64,000 nucleotides of DNA from Janthinobacterium lividum (GTDB lineage: Bacteria > Pseudomonadota > Gammaproteobacteria > Burkholderiales > Burkholderiaceae_D). The stretch spans positions 62,001-126,000 of the forward strand of contig NZ_JAAOLY010000006.1 of the NCBI RefSeq assembly GCF_011601275.1. The letters are read 5' to 3'. Positions within the stretch are counted from its first letter, which is position 1. Every line of letters starts with the position of its first letter. The position numbers and the translations under genes were made by a program. Below are positions 1 to 8,178 of this stretch, in pieces. A model generated the notes under the pieces. It saw only the letters and a program-made list of their open reading frames with translations, was not told where the DNA came from and made no database searches.

Positions 1-2908
1 GCGCCAGGCTGGCCGCGTTCACGGTGACGTAGGCGGCGCCCGCATGGCTGCCCGTGGCATTGGCCAGGCTGACGCCGGCAGGCAAGCCGCCGAACACCAC
101 CTGGAACGGGCCGTTCAAGGCGCTCGTGCCTGTGTTGGTAAACGAGAACGTGCCCGTGTATTTTTGCGTCGCGCGGTTGAACGCGAGGCCCGAACTGGCT
201 TGCGCCACGCCGGCCGTGATGTCGCGGTAGGCGGGCTGCAAGTCCAGGCTGATGACGACGGGATCGTGGTCCGAGGCGCGGTACGGCAAGGCGTTGTACA
301 AGTCTTGCGGCTTGGCCGAGTCGATGTTGTAGTCGATCACTTCCGGCTCGTCCGCATTCACATGCCATTCGGCCACGCCGGCCACTTGCGGGCTCAGCGA
401 AGCGCTGGCCAGCGCATGGTCGAGGTAACCGCTCTGGCCGCCGAACACGTACGAATACGGCATGCCGGACGGCCGCACGAAACGCTCGAGCTCATTGACG
501 AAGCCGGCGCCCGTGATGACCTGGATCGGGTCTTCCGCGCCATACGAATTGAGGTCGCCGATGACCAGCACGTCCGCGTCGCCGGCAGCGGCCGCCACCT
601 GCGGCACGAAGCTGCCGATCAAGCGCTGGGCTTGCTGCACGCGGGTGGCGTTCCAGCAGCTCTGGCTATCGTTCTGGTCCGCGTCCAACCCGCTCGAGGG
701 GCAGCTGCCCTTGGACTTCAGGTGGTTGACGACCAGCGAGAATTTCTCGCCATTGCCGGCACGGAAGGTTTGCGCCATCGGTGGACGGTTGTTGATGGCG
801 TTGGCGTCCGACAAGGCGCCGCCCACGAGGCCCAGCTTGGCAGGCTTGTAGATCATGGCCACACGGATGGCGTCCGTGCCCGTGGCGGCCGGCTTCGGCA
901 CCACGGCGTACGTGACGCCGCCGATGGCCGCGTTCAGTTGCTCGACCAGGTACGTGACGGCCGTTTCGCCATTGTTCTGGATTTCCATCAAGCCCACCAC
1001 GTCCGCATCGATGGTCTTGAGTTCGGCGACGATCTTGTCGCGCTGGCGCACGAACTCGGCCAGGTTGTCGGCGCCGCGGCAATTGCTCTTCGTCGTCGAG
1101 GTGCCTACGGTGCAGCCCTGCCCCGTCTGGCCAAACACGTTATTCCCATTGGTAAAGGTCGTGAAGAAATTCAGCACGTTGGCGCTGGCCACCTTGACGT
1201 TGCCCGATGGCAGTTCCGGACTGCCCGTGCGCGGATTGTCGCGCGAGAATTGCGGCGTTTGCGTCGGCTGCAATTTGTACGCGGCACCGCCACCGCCGAT
1301 GGCGCCAAAGTCCACCACGCCCGTCAGGTCGGCCACCGTGTCGCCGCTGCGCACGGTGTTGTCCTGGCCGATATACGGTATCGTCGTCGGCGCCACGAAA
1401 ATGCCATCATCGAGCACGATCAGGTTGTTCGCATTGGCGGCGATCAAGGCTTGCGCCTCGGCGGAGCCGGCCGGATAGCGATTGGTCGGCACTTCGCGCC
1501 GTCCCGCAGACAAGCTCAGCTCGCCGCGCGCGCCCAGATAGGCGTTTTGCGACACGGTCAACGGCTGCGTGAAACGCACGAGCATGCCTTCCACGGCGGC
1601 CAGGTTCTCATTCGGCAAGGTCACGTTCGCCGGCACGATGCTGTGGCCCGCGCTTTGCGTGAGGATGGCCGTCACGTCCTTGAATTCCGTGTAGGAATTT
1701 TTCGCGCCCGACGGCGTGTATTCAATGACCGTGCCCGTCACGCGCACCAGTTCGCCCGGCTGCACGGTGGTAACCGTCGCGCCCGTGTACACGAAGATGC
1801 CGTCCGACGTCGATGGATCGGCATCGCCGGCCGCATCCTGGATAAAGAAGCCCGTGCCCACTTTCAGGGTCACCACGCCTTCCGTCGTCTGCACGGAATT
1901 GGCGTAGGGGCTGCTTGCGCCGCTGCCCTGGATTTGCGGGATCGTGTGGCTGACGGCGGCCAGGCCTTGCACGGCGACATCGATCTTGCAGCTGGCGCTT
2001 TGCTGCTGGTCATTGCTGAAATTGACGATGACAGGATAATTGCCCACCGGCACGCCGCCGGCCACCAGCAGGTTCACGCTGGCACTCTCGCCCGCCACGC
2101 CTGCCGCGCTGAAATTGGCCAGGCTGATACCGGCCACGGCCGGCGAGCTCAGGGTGGCGGCATTCACGACGCCATCGACGTCGGACGCGCGCAGCACGGC
2201 GCTGCCGCCATTGCCCACGGCCAAGGCCAGGCTGGCAGGGCAAGTGGTGACGATCTGGTGCACGACAGGACCGCCGCACACATTCAAGGGCGAAGCCGTA
2301 TTGCGCGGCGCCACGCTGCCGGCGACAAAGTCCGCGCTATTGTCGTCCGTGTCGCCGCAACCGCCATTCGCGCGCGCAATCGACAAGGTATTCGATGGCG
2401 CCGGCGCCACATTGCCCTCGAAACCGTTGGCCGTGCCGAAACCGACCAGGTCAACGACGGCCGCGCCCGTGGGGCTGGCGCCCGTCTGCGCCGTCTTGCT
2501 ATTGCTGAGCAACACCTTGCCCGCCGTGCCGGACATGGCCAGGCTGCCCGTGGCGTCCGGCGTGGGCAAGTCCTGCGTGCCGCCCGCGCCCTTGGCTTGC
2601 TGGACCAGCAGATACTGGCCCGGTTGCAAATCGATCGCCGGCAAGGCCGTAACGGACCAGCTCGTGCCAGCGGCGGACGCGTATTGCACGCTCCAGTTGC
2701 CCAGGTTCACGGGGCTGGCGCCGCGGTTGAACAGTTCGATGAAATCGTTGCGGTACAGCGCACCCGTATTGCCGCCACCGCCATACACCTGGCTGATGAC
2801 GATATCGGAAGCAGCCAGGGCCAAGGTTGGCAAGGACAGGCTGGCCAGCACGGTGGCCATGACGGTGAGGCGCAGCGGCGTGCGCAAGGGGGAAAACGAG
2901 GTGTGCAT
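1..2908 (-). CDS. ExeM/NucH-family extracellular endonuclease, 5' part (runs off left edge)
   Basis: Secreted endonuclease of the ExeM/NucH type, predicted to cut extracellular DNA. The minus-strand frame opens at ATG 2908 with a signal peptide ending near LPTLALAASD. A lamin-tail-like domain follows (VISQVYGGGGNTG, then FIELFNRG), then a bacterial nuclease-associated OB-like segment (GELVRVTGTV), and then an endonuclease/exonuclease/phosphatase domain with LMEIQNNGET, VIGDLNSYGAEDP and ASDHDPVV. The C-terminus lies outside the window, so any sorting tail is unseen. The long open frame on the opposite strand is a high-GC shadow. A Pho-box-like site and a GC hairpin lie upstream, which fits a role in scavenging phosphate from DNA; that role is inference. 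Confidence 0.9.
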   Translation of the reverse strand, partial: MHTSFSPLRTPLRLTVMATVLASLSLPTLALAASDIVISQVYGGGGNTGALYRNDFIELFNRGASPVNLGNWSVQYASAAGTSWSVTALPAIDLQPGQYLLVQQAKGAGGTQDLPTPDATGSLAMSGTAGKVLLSNSKTAQTGASPTGAAVVDLVGFGTANGFEGNVAPAPSNTLSIARANGGCGDTDDNSADFVAGSVAPRNTASPLNVCGGPVVHQIVTTCPASLALAVGNGGSAVLRASDVDGVVNAATLSSPAVAGISLANFSAAGVAGESASVNLLVAGGVPVGNYPVIVNFSNDQQQSASCKIDVAVQGLAAVSHTIPQIQGSGASSPYANSVQTTEGVVTLKVGTGFFIQDAAGDADPSTSDGIFVYTGATVTTVQPGELVRVTGTVIEYTPSGAKNSYTEFKDVTAILTQSAGHSIVPANVTLPNENLAAVEGMLVRFTQPLTVSQNAYLGARGELSLSAGRREVPTNRYPAGSAEAQALIAANANNLIVLDDGIFVAPTTIPYIGQDNTVRSGDTVADLTGVVDFGAIGGGGAAYKLQPTQTPQFSRDNPRTGSPELPSGNVKVASANVLNFFTTFTNGNNVFGQTGQGCTVGTSTTKSNCRGADNLAEFVRQRDKIVAELKTIDADVVGLMEIQNNGETAVTYLVEQLNAAIGGVTYAVVPKPAATGTDAIRVAMIYKPAKLGLVGGALSDANAINNRPPMAQTFRAGNGEKFSLVVNHLKSKGSCPSSGLDADQNDSQSCWNATRVQQAQRLIGSFVPQVAAAAGDADVLVIGDLNSYGAEDPIQVITGAGFVNELERFVRPSGMPYSYVFGGQSGYLDHALASASLSPQVAGVAEWHVNADEPEVIDYNIDSAKPQDLYNALPYRASDHDPVVISLDLQPAYRDITAGVAQASSGLAFNRATQKYTGTFSFTNTGTSALNGPFQVVFGGLPAGVSLANATGSHAGAAYVTVNAASLA

Positions 2909-2934
2909 GAGGATCCCGGTCGGTAAATAAATGA

Positions 2935-2960
2935 CGCCGGCCCCACATGATCGGCCGGCG
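2935..2960 (-). promoter_or_regulatory. GC-rich inverted repeat in the nuclease 5' leader
   Basis: An 8-bp perfect stem (2935-2942 CGCCGGCC with 2953-2960 GGCCGGCG, 10-nt loop) lies 27 nt upstream of the nuclease start codon. It would sit in the transcript leader, downstream of the proposed Pho-type promoter. No T-tract follows on the minus strand, so it is not a plain terminator. Confidence 0.4.
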
Positions 2961-2999
2961 CGCCACAATTAACAAAAGTATTTCAGACTTGTTATTTGC

Positions 3000-3033
3000 A
3001 TATTAAAGGCCGGGGATGACGACTTGATGACAT
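3000..3033 (-). promoter_or_regulatory. Candidate PhoB-dependent promoter of the nuclease gene
   Basis: On the minus strand two 7-bp direct repeats, ATGTCAT (3027-3033) and TCGTCAT (3016-3022), are separated by 4 bp (CAAG). This matches the Pho-box layout CTGTCAT-N4-CTGTCAT at 11 of 14 positions. A TAATAT -10 candidate (3000-3005) begins 10 bp after the second repeat, the spacing expected when a Pho box replaces the -35. Regulation by PhoB is inferred. Confidence 0.45.
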
Positions 3034-3371
3034 TTGATTAAGCCGAATGGAGTAAAAGAGTTCCCTGCACCGCTACGCCGACAATGTGCTGCAGTGGCTT
3101 CTTGGCAACAAAAATTTCCTTCTTAACCTAAAGGAAGGCACGATGTCCGAAAATATGATATATTTCATGCAAATAAGTTTTAATATTTGCAAGAACATTA
3201 ATACTTCAAAGTAATGCAAATCAATGCAGGAGCAGGCTCCATCCACGCCCGCACCTTGAGTTGCCAATCTGACGATGCCCAAAGAGGCGGTATCGCCGGG
3301 TTTCGGCAGAAATCCTGTTCCGAAGGCTTGCGAGCATCCACCAAGCCCGGATATATACGAAGAGATCAGCC

Positions 3372-4088
3372 ATGTTATCAAGAGTCACCCGACTCCCAGC
3401 GAGCGCCATGTTTATTGCCGCAGTACTGTGCAGCGGCGTTGCCCAGGCACAAAATACGCAACAGGCAGCGAATGCGAATGACAACAAATGCCAGACAAGT
3501 ACATCTGGCGCAAATGGCAAGGCCAGCGATGCTGACCTTGACGGTACCTACAGTGCCTGCAGTCTCGCTAATGGCTTCATCGGCTTTGGCGCACGCACCA
3601 ATGATGGCACGAACCAGACGCCTGAGTTTGGATTGGGAGAGTCCGATCAGGTATTGCGCCATCCCCAAGCGGGCGAAAGAGATCATCGCTTAGCAAATCT
3701 GCTGGCACAACAGGGCGACAATGGCACCCAAGGCAGCTTGCGTACAGGCCGTGCTAGTGGTGAATATCGTTTTGGTACGCGGGATTTTGTGTCGGTACAA
3801 GAAAGCCCTACCATCGACAATACTGGTGGGTACCGCGGCGCAACGCGTGGCATACGTGGCGCAAGCGACGAGTACGCTGCGCTCGTCACATCGTCAGGCT
3901 TCGAGACTGGCGCACCTGCCGGCGGTGGCGGCGTAGGCGGTGGCGGCGCGGGTGGAGGTATCGACAGCGGCAGTAATGGCAACAGCCTCATTCCCCCTGT
4001 TACCCCAGCTGTTCCAGAACCGGGAACTTGGGCCATGCTGATGGCTGGGTTGGCAGTACTGTCCTTTGCGGTACGCCGCAAGACATAA
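3372..4088 (+). CDS. PEP-CTERM sorting-domain protein, Gly-rich before the tail
   Basis: A 238-residue secreted protein of unknown function. It has a signal peptide (about residues 1-26, ending GVAQAQ), a middle region with no domain I recognise, and a glycine-rich linker around residues 180-197. A canonical PEP-CTERM tail follows: PAVPEPGTWAMLM, a hydrophobic helix and a basic end VRRKT. The tail predicts processing by an exosortase, and XrtB is encoded at 25655-26560 in the same window. The gene stands alone on the plus strand and ends at a strong terminator. The ATG at 3372 follows GAAGAGATCAGCC, a weak purine-rich ribosome site. Function beyond sorting cannot be read from the sequence. 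Confidence 0.85.
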   Translation: MLSRVTRLPASAMFIAAVLCSGVAQAQNTQQAANANDNKCQTSTSGANGKASDADLDGTYSACSLANGFIGFGARTNDGTNQTPEFGLGESDQVLRHPQAGERDHRLANLLAQQGDNGTQGSLRTGRASGEYRFGTRDFVSVQESPTIDNTGGYRGATRGIRGASDEYAALVTSSGFETGAPAGGGGVGGGGAGGGIDSGSNGNSLIPPVTPAVPEPGTWAMLMAGLAVLSFAVRRKT

Positions 4089-4090
4089 TA

Positions 4091-4114
4091 AAAAAGGCTC
4101 GCAAGAGCCTTTTT
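4091..4114 (+). terminator. Bidirectional Rho-independent terminator
   Basis: A 10-bp perfect stem (AAAAAGGCTC / GAGCCTTTTT) with a GCAA tetraloop starts 3 nt after the PEP-CTERM stop codon. It carries an A-run before and a T-run after, so it can also end transcripts arriving from the convergent TIGR03790 gene that stops at 4129. Confidence 0.9.
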
Positions 4115-4128
4115 ATTTGTTTGATAGC

Positions 4129-5160
4129 CTATCGGCGCCGGAACGCGGCGTACGGCGCCGCCAGCGGATCGCCAATGAACAAACCTTGCGCTGGCCACGC
4201 CACACTTCCCCAATACGCTTCAAGCGCCGTCATGCCAGACAGGTAGCGGCGTAGCAGCACTGTCGAATTGGGAAATTTTTGCCAGTGATTACAGGGCTCG
4301 CTGACGGTGCCGTAGCTGGCCGTGGCCCCTGCCTCCAGCCAGCGCTGGCTGCTCATCTGCGCCGTGCCCTGCAAGTCGCCGCCGAATGACGTCAGGTGGT
4401 CCGCCAGGGCGCCAGGCAGAAAGCGCAAGGTGTCGAGCTTGGCCACCTTGGCCATGCCGGTCTGGTACACCATGATGTCCTGCGCGCCATCGAGTACATC
4501 GGCCTTCAGGTTCTTGACCGTCAGCTTGCGCTGGCGCACGATTCCGGCAGGCGGGAAAAAAGCGGCACGGCTATTGCGCGCATTTTCGCTGGTGGTCAGA
4601 TAATACGCACTGGCGGCGGGCACGGAAAAACCACTGACTGTCCCGCGATCCACCACGGCCTTGGCCTCTTCCACAAAATCGATGGGCAGCAGCATGGACA
4701 GGCGCATGCCCATCTGCGTAAATGGTTGCGGCACATTGCTGTTGAAGTAGCTACTGGGCTTGCCGGCGTCACACGTCTTTGCGCATTGCCCCGCATCGTA
4801 GCCCAGGGTATAGGCGGAAGTGATGGAATTGCATTCGACCGCGTACGGCGCGCTCCACACCATCAGCACGGCCTGGATATGGGGCTTCAATTGCGCGTCG
4901 ATGCGCTCCTTCAACTGCGCGAACTGATCCATGCTGAGCTTGCGCGGGCGATTCGGAATATTCACGTGCACAACGTTCGCAGGAGGGATGCCATGCGCCT
5001 GGCGGTAATATTCACCCACCGTGATGCTGTTCGGCTCGGCATCATTGATCACGACAGCCAATTGCAGCGCATTCAATCCTGGCGGCATGGATGGCGCATC
5101 GGCATGGGCGATGCCAGCGGTCAGCGCCAGCGAAAGGAAGAGAGAGTTATGCAAGGTCAA
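4129..5160 (-). CDS. TIGR03790 family protein
   Basis: Matches the TIGR03790 family as I recall it: secreted proteins of unknown role that recur in genomes with PEP-CTERM/exosortase systems. Recognisable parts are the N-terminal block LNALQLAVVINDAEPNS with a following YYRQAHGIP, then VLMVWSAPYAVECNSITSAY and the C-terminal ALEAYWGSVAWPAQGLFIGD. The frame is open to a TTG at 5238. I prefer a TTG at 5160 (or 5154) because that puts a clean signal peptide (NSLFLSLALTAGIAHA) at the start, and because a terminator for the upstream gene ends at 5244, leaving no promoter room before 5238. No good Shine-Dalgarno precedes any candidate. No catalytic motif is obvious. Confidence 0.8.
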   Translation of the reverse strand: MTLHNSLFLSLALTAGIAHADAPSMPPGLNALQLAVVINDAEPNSITVGEYYRQAHGIPPANVVHVNIPNRPRKLSMDQFAQLKERIDAQLKPHIQAVLMVWSAPYAVECNSITSAYTLGYDAGQCAKTCDAGKPSSYFNSNVPQPFTQMGMRLSMLLPIDFVEEAKAVVDRGTVSGFSVPAASAYYLTTSENARNSRAAFFPPAGIVRQRKLTVKNLKADVLDGAQDIMVYQTGMAKVAKLDTLRFLPGALADHLTSFGGDLQGTAQMSSQRWLEAGATASYGTVSEPCNHWQKFPNSTVLLRRYLSGMTALEAYWGSVAWPAQGLFIGDPLAAPYAAFRRR

Positions 5161-5243
5161 TATCGCCGTTGAGGAAGATCGAAGCAGGCATGCCGCAGCA
5201 GCCCACTGTGCGTGACGATTATAGCCCCACGTCGGCAAGGGTC

Positions 5244-5273
5244 AAAAAAAAACGGAGGCCGCAGCCTCCGTTT
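5244..5273 (-). terminator. Rho-independent terminator after FxDxF PEP-CTERM gene
   Basis: On the minus strand a 10-bp stem (AAACGGAGGC / GCCTCCGTTT, 4-nt loop) runs into a T-tract of nine, 20 nt after the stop codon of the gene at 5294-5872. Confidence 0.9.
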
Positions 5274-5293
5274 CATGCCCAGATTTTTTATCT

Positions 5294-5872
5294 TCAGGCT
5301 TGCAGCTTGCGGCGGCGCGCCGCGAAGCCTACCAGCCCCAGGCCGGCCAGCAGCATGCCGTAGGTTTCCGGTTCCGGTACAGGCGTGACGGCCAGAATGC
5401 CGCTATAGCTGCCGCCAGTTGGCGAGGCAACATAACCGTCAATTTGCAGGAAGTAATTACCAGTAGCCAAAGGCGTGGAGCCGGACTGCAGCGACCATGC
5501 CTGGTCTTGCGCCGTGAAGTTGATCAGGTCAAGCGCGCCATGAAACAGAATGCCGCTGGCATTGCCCAGGCTGAAGCCGGTCAGGGTCAGGCCGGAGTTG
5601 GCGCTCGGCTTGAGCGACGTCGCCAGTGCGCTCAGGTCGTTAAAGCCGGTCACACTGAACGTGAATTTGTCGCTGAAAAAGTTATTGCCCGCGCCGGCCA
5701 ACTGGCCTGGGACCAGCGAAAACGAGCCCAGCAACTCGCTGCTGGAATAATCGAGCAAATCTTGCGTCAGATCCACCGTCGCGTGGCTGATGTCAACCGG
5801 CGCCGCATGGGCTGCCAGGCTGCTGCCGGCAAACATGGCGGCCACGAACAGGGATTTCAGGAATTTTTTCAT
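5294..5872 (-). CDS. FxDxF family PEP-CTERM protein (first copy)
   Basis: A 192-residue exported protein starting at ATG 5872 (MKKFLKSLF), preceded by TTGGTGAAAAGT. The upstream extension of the frame is not needed. It has a signal peptide ending AAHAAPVD, a beta-rich body with the family's signature (NNFFSDKFTFSV, giving F-x-D-x-F), and a PEP-CTERM tail: VPEPETYGMLLAGLGLVGF followed by AARRRKLQA. The body resembles the neighbour at 5964-6521 in layout, consistent with an old duplication. Likely anchored or released at the envelope after exosortase cleavage; the molecular role is unknown. Confidence 0.88.
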   Translation of the reverse strand: MKKFLKSLFVAAMFAGSSLAAHAAPVDISHATVDLTQDLLDYSSSELLGSFSLVPGQLAGAGNNFFSDKFTFSVTGFNDLSALATSLKPSANSGLTLTGFSLGNASGILFHGALDLINFTAQDQAWSLQSGSTPLATGNYFLQIDGYVASPTGGSYSGILAVTPVPEPETYGMLLAGLGLVGFAARRRKLQA

Positions 5873-5963
5873 ACTTTTCACCAAGATGACTGCAACTGGC
5901 TCATGCCAGTTGCGGGATGGAAACGCAAACGAGGATACCAATCAGCCAGAAGCCAGGCGATAC

Positions 5964-6521
5964 TCAAACCCCATTCTGGCGACGGCGTGCCATGAAGCCC
6001 AGCAGACCCAAGCCCGCCAGCAACATCGCATACGTACCTGGCTCAGGCACGGCCGATACCAGACTGCCATTCGCACTGAAAGCCGCGCCCGTGTTCGAGA
6101 CCACGTTGCCGCTGACTTTCAGGTAATAGGAACCGGCAGACAGGTTGGCATACGACAAGCTCCACTTGTCATCAATGCCGCTCAATAACTGATTACCACC
6201 CAGCAGCAAAGTATTGCCGACGCTGCTGTACAAGCCGAAACCCGTCAGGTTCAGGCCATTCGTCGCACTGCTGCTGCGCGAGTTCAGTACCACGCTCAGG
6301 TCGCTGGCCTGTGCCACATTGAACGTGAACAGGTCATTGAAAAAATTGCTCTTTTGATTGTTTTTGAACTTGTCGCCGAACGTCAGCGAACCGCCCGCTG
6401 CCAGATTGACGGCGCCAGGCGTGGAGCTGATGTCGACGGGCGCGGCAAAGGCTGCCTGCGCGAATAAAGCTGAGCTGGCAAAGGCCAGCGCGGCCAGCAC
6501 CGAATACGTATTTTTCTTCAT
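5964..6521 (-). CDS. FxDxF family PEP-CTERM protein (second copy)
   Basis: A 185-residue paralogue of the preceding gene. It has a signal peptide (MKKNTYSVLAALAFASSALF to AFAAPVD), the motif SNFFNDLFTFNV, the repeated block GLNLTGFGLY, and a tail VPEPGTYAMLLAGLGLLGF followed by MARRRQNGV. The two copies share APVDIS after the signal peptide and the SGSYYLKVSGNV / TGNYFLQIDGYV-type segment, which shows common descent. It lies 91 bp upstream of the first copy on the same strand and has no terminator between, so the pair may be cotranscribed up to the terminator at 5244-5273. Confidence 0.88.
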   Translation of the reverse strand: MKKNTYSVLAALAFASSALFAQAAFAAPVDISSTPGAVNLAAGGSLTFGDKFKNNQKSNFFNDLFTFNVAQASDLSVVLNSRSSSATNGLNLTGFGLYSSVGNTLLLGGNQLLSGIDDKWSLSYANLSAGSYYLKVSGNVVSNTGAAFSANGSLVSAVPEPGTYAMLLAGLGLLGFMARRRQNGV

Positions 6522-6703
6522 GCGATTCCACTGAGCGTGAATGCGGACGCGTCAGCGCGTCCGCATGAGTTATCTGATCAAACCAGGCAGAATCATAGCA
6601 TAAAGCAATTTTTTGTGTTAACTATTGTTCAATGAAAAGTTACTTTATAGCATCATTCTTAAAGACAATAGTTTCACGGTGCGCATATCGTAAAAACCGC
6701 ACA

Positions 6704-8158
6704 TCACGCGCGCCGGTACACATCCTCCAGCCGCACGATATCGTCTTCGCCCAGATAGCTGCCCGACTGCACTTCGATCAGGTGCAAGGCCAGTTTGCCC
6801 GGGTTTTCCAGCCGGTGCGTCATGCCGATGGGGATGTAGGTCGATTCGTTTTCCGTCAGCAAGGTCACCTTCTCGCCGCACGTCACTTGCGCCGTGCCGC
6901 TGACCACCACCCAGTGTTCGGCGCGGTGATGGTGCATCTGCAGGGACAGCTTGCCGCCAGGATTGACCGTGATGCGCTTGACCTGGAAGCGCTCGCCGAT
7001 GTCGATACCTTCGTAGCTTCCCCATGGGCGGTACACCTTGCGGTGCTGCACGTGCTCGCTGCGTCCCGCCTGCTTCAAGTGATCGACCACCTGCTTGACG
7101 CGCTGCACCTGGTCCTTGTGCGCTACCAGGATGGCGTCATCCGTTTCCACGACGATCAAGTCTTGCACGCCCAGTACGGCCACCATGCGGCGCTCGGCGC
7201 GCACCAGGCAATTGCTCACGCCGTCGAGATACACGTCGCCGCGCACCACGTTGCCGTTGGCGTCACCCTGCTGCACTTCCCACAGGGCCGACCAGGAACC
7301 GACATCGCTCCAGCCGATGGCGGCCGGCAGCACTACCGCATGCGCCGTATGCTCCATGACGGCATAGTCGATCGAATCGGACGGGCAGGCGGCGAACGCC
7401 TTCTCTTCCAGGCGACAAAAATCGAGGTCGCGGTAGCCGTCGCGCACGGCCGTCTCGCAGGCGGCCAGCATGGCTGGCTGGAATTGCCCCAGCTCGCCCA
7501 GATAGCGTTCGGCGCGGAACATGAACATGCCGCTGTTCCATAAATAATTGCCGGCAGCCAGGAACGACTGCGCCGTGGCCAGGTCCGGCTTTTCCACGAA
7601 ACGTTCGACCTTGCAACCCACTGCGCCTGGGATCACGGGCGCACCGCTGCGGATGTAGCCATAGCCCGTCTCCGGCGCCGTCGGCACGATGCCAAAGGTG
7701 GCCAGCGCGCCATCGGCCGCCAGCAGCGCCGCCTCAGCGATGGACTGGTGAAACGCGGCAAGGTCGGTAATGACATGGTCGGCAGGCAAGACCAGCATCA
7801 GCGCCTGCGGGTCGATGGCCAGCAGGTATTGCGCGGCCACGGCCACGGCCGGCGCCGTGTTGCGCCCGACAGGTTCCAGCAAAATACCCAGCGGCGGCAA
7901 GCCGATCTCGCGCAGTTGCTCGGCCACCATGAAGCGATGCTCATTGCCGCACACCACCAGCGGCGGCATGACCTCGAAATTGGCGAGTCCGCTATCGCCG
8001 ACACGGCGGTTCGGCAGGCTCTGCACGCGTAGCGCCGTTTCCTGCAGCATGGTCTTGTCCGTTACCAGCGGCAACAGTTGCTTGGGCAGCACGGCGCGCG
8101 ACAGCGGCCACAGGCGAGTGCCCGAACCGCCGGACAGGATGACTGGGTAAATTTTCAT
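6704..8158 (-). CDS. manC: Mannose-1-phosphate guanylyltransferase / mannose-6-phosphate isomerase
   Basis: Bifunctional type-II enzyme making GDP-mannose and interconverting Fru-6-P and Man-6-P in the cytoplasm. ATG 8158 gives 484 residues, the usual length. The N-terminus carries the nucleotidyltransferase motif LSGGSGTRLWPLSR, with FVEKPDLATA further in. The C-terminal cupin isomerase domain shows LQMHHHRAEHWVVVSGTAQV. A TTG at 8173 in the same frame is a poorer start. It is the last gene of a co-directional run and supplies substrate for the AlgD-type dehydrogenase at 10610-11920. A second nucleotidyltransferase lies 20 bp upstream. Confidence 0.95.
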   Translation of the reverse strand: MKIYPVILSGGSGTRLWPLSRAVLPKQLLPLVTDKTMLQETALRVQSLPNRRVGDSGLANFEVMPPLVVCGNEHRFMVAEQLREIGLPPLGILLEPVGRNTAPAVAVAAQYLLAIDPQALMLVLPADHVITDLAAFHQSIAEAALLAADGALATFGIVPTAPETGYGYIRSGAPVIPGAVGCKVERFVEKPDLATAQSFLAAGNYLWNSGMFMFRAERYLGELGQFQPAMLAACETAVRDGYRDLDFCRLEEKAFAACPSDSIDYAVMEHTAHAVVLPAAIGWSDVGSWSALWEVQQGDANGNVVRGDVYLDGVSNCLVRAERRMVAVLGVQDLIVVETDDAILVAHKDQVQRVKQVVDHLKQAGRSEHVQHRKVYRPWGSYEGIDIGERFQVKRITVNPGGKLSLQMHHHRAEHWVVVSGTAQVTCGEKVTLLTENESTYIPIGMTHRLENPGKLALHLIEVQSGSYLGEDDIVRLEDVYRRA

Positions 8159-8178
8159 GGTTTCACTTCGCAAACAGT

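Larger units (their letters stand above)
2909..3371. other. Divergent intergenic region, nuclease / PEP-CTERM gene
   Basis: About 460 bp without a convincing gene. The left part holds the proposed Pho promoter and GC hairpin for the nuclease. The right part (about 3130-3371) starts AT-rich, then becomes a GC-richer leader of roughly 150 bp directly before the PEP-CTERM start codon at 3372. Short open frames here have no recognisable protein features. I looked for a cyclic-di-GMP riboswitch core and did not find it. Confidence 0.6.

Noticed and set aside
44-2926. 960-codon plus-strand open frame
   Set aside because: It is antisense to the nuclease, whose frame has a signal peptide and clear domains. 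The plus frame is low-complexity Arg/His-rich, typical of a high-GC shadow.
3130-3371. Cyclic-di-GMP riboswitch before the PEP-CTERM gene
   Set aside because: The expected conserved core (GCAAACC, then GACGCAAAGCC) is not present.
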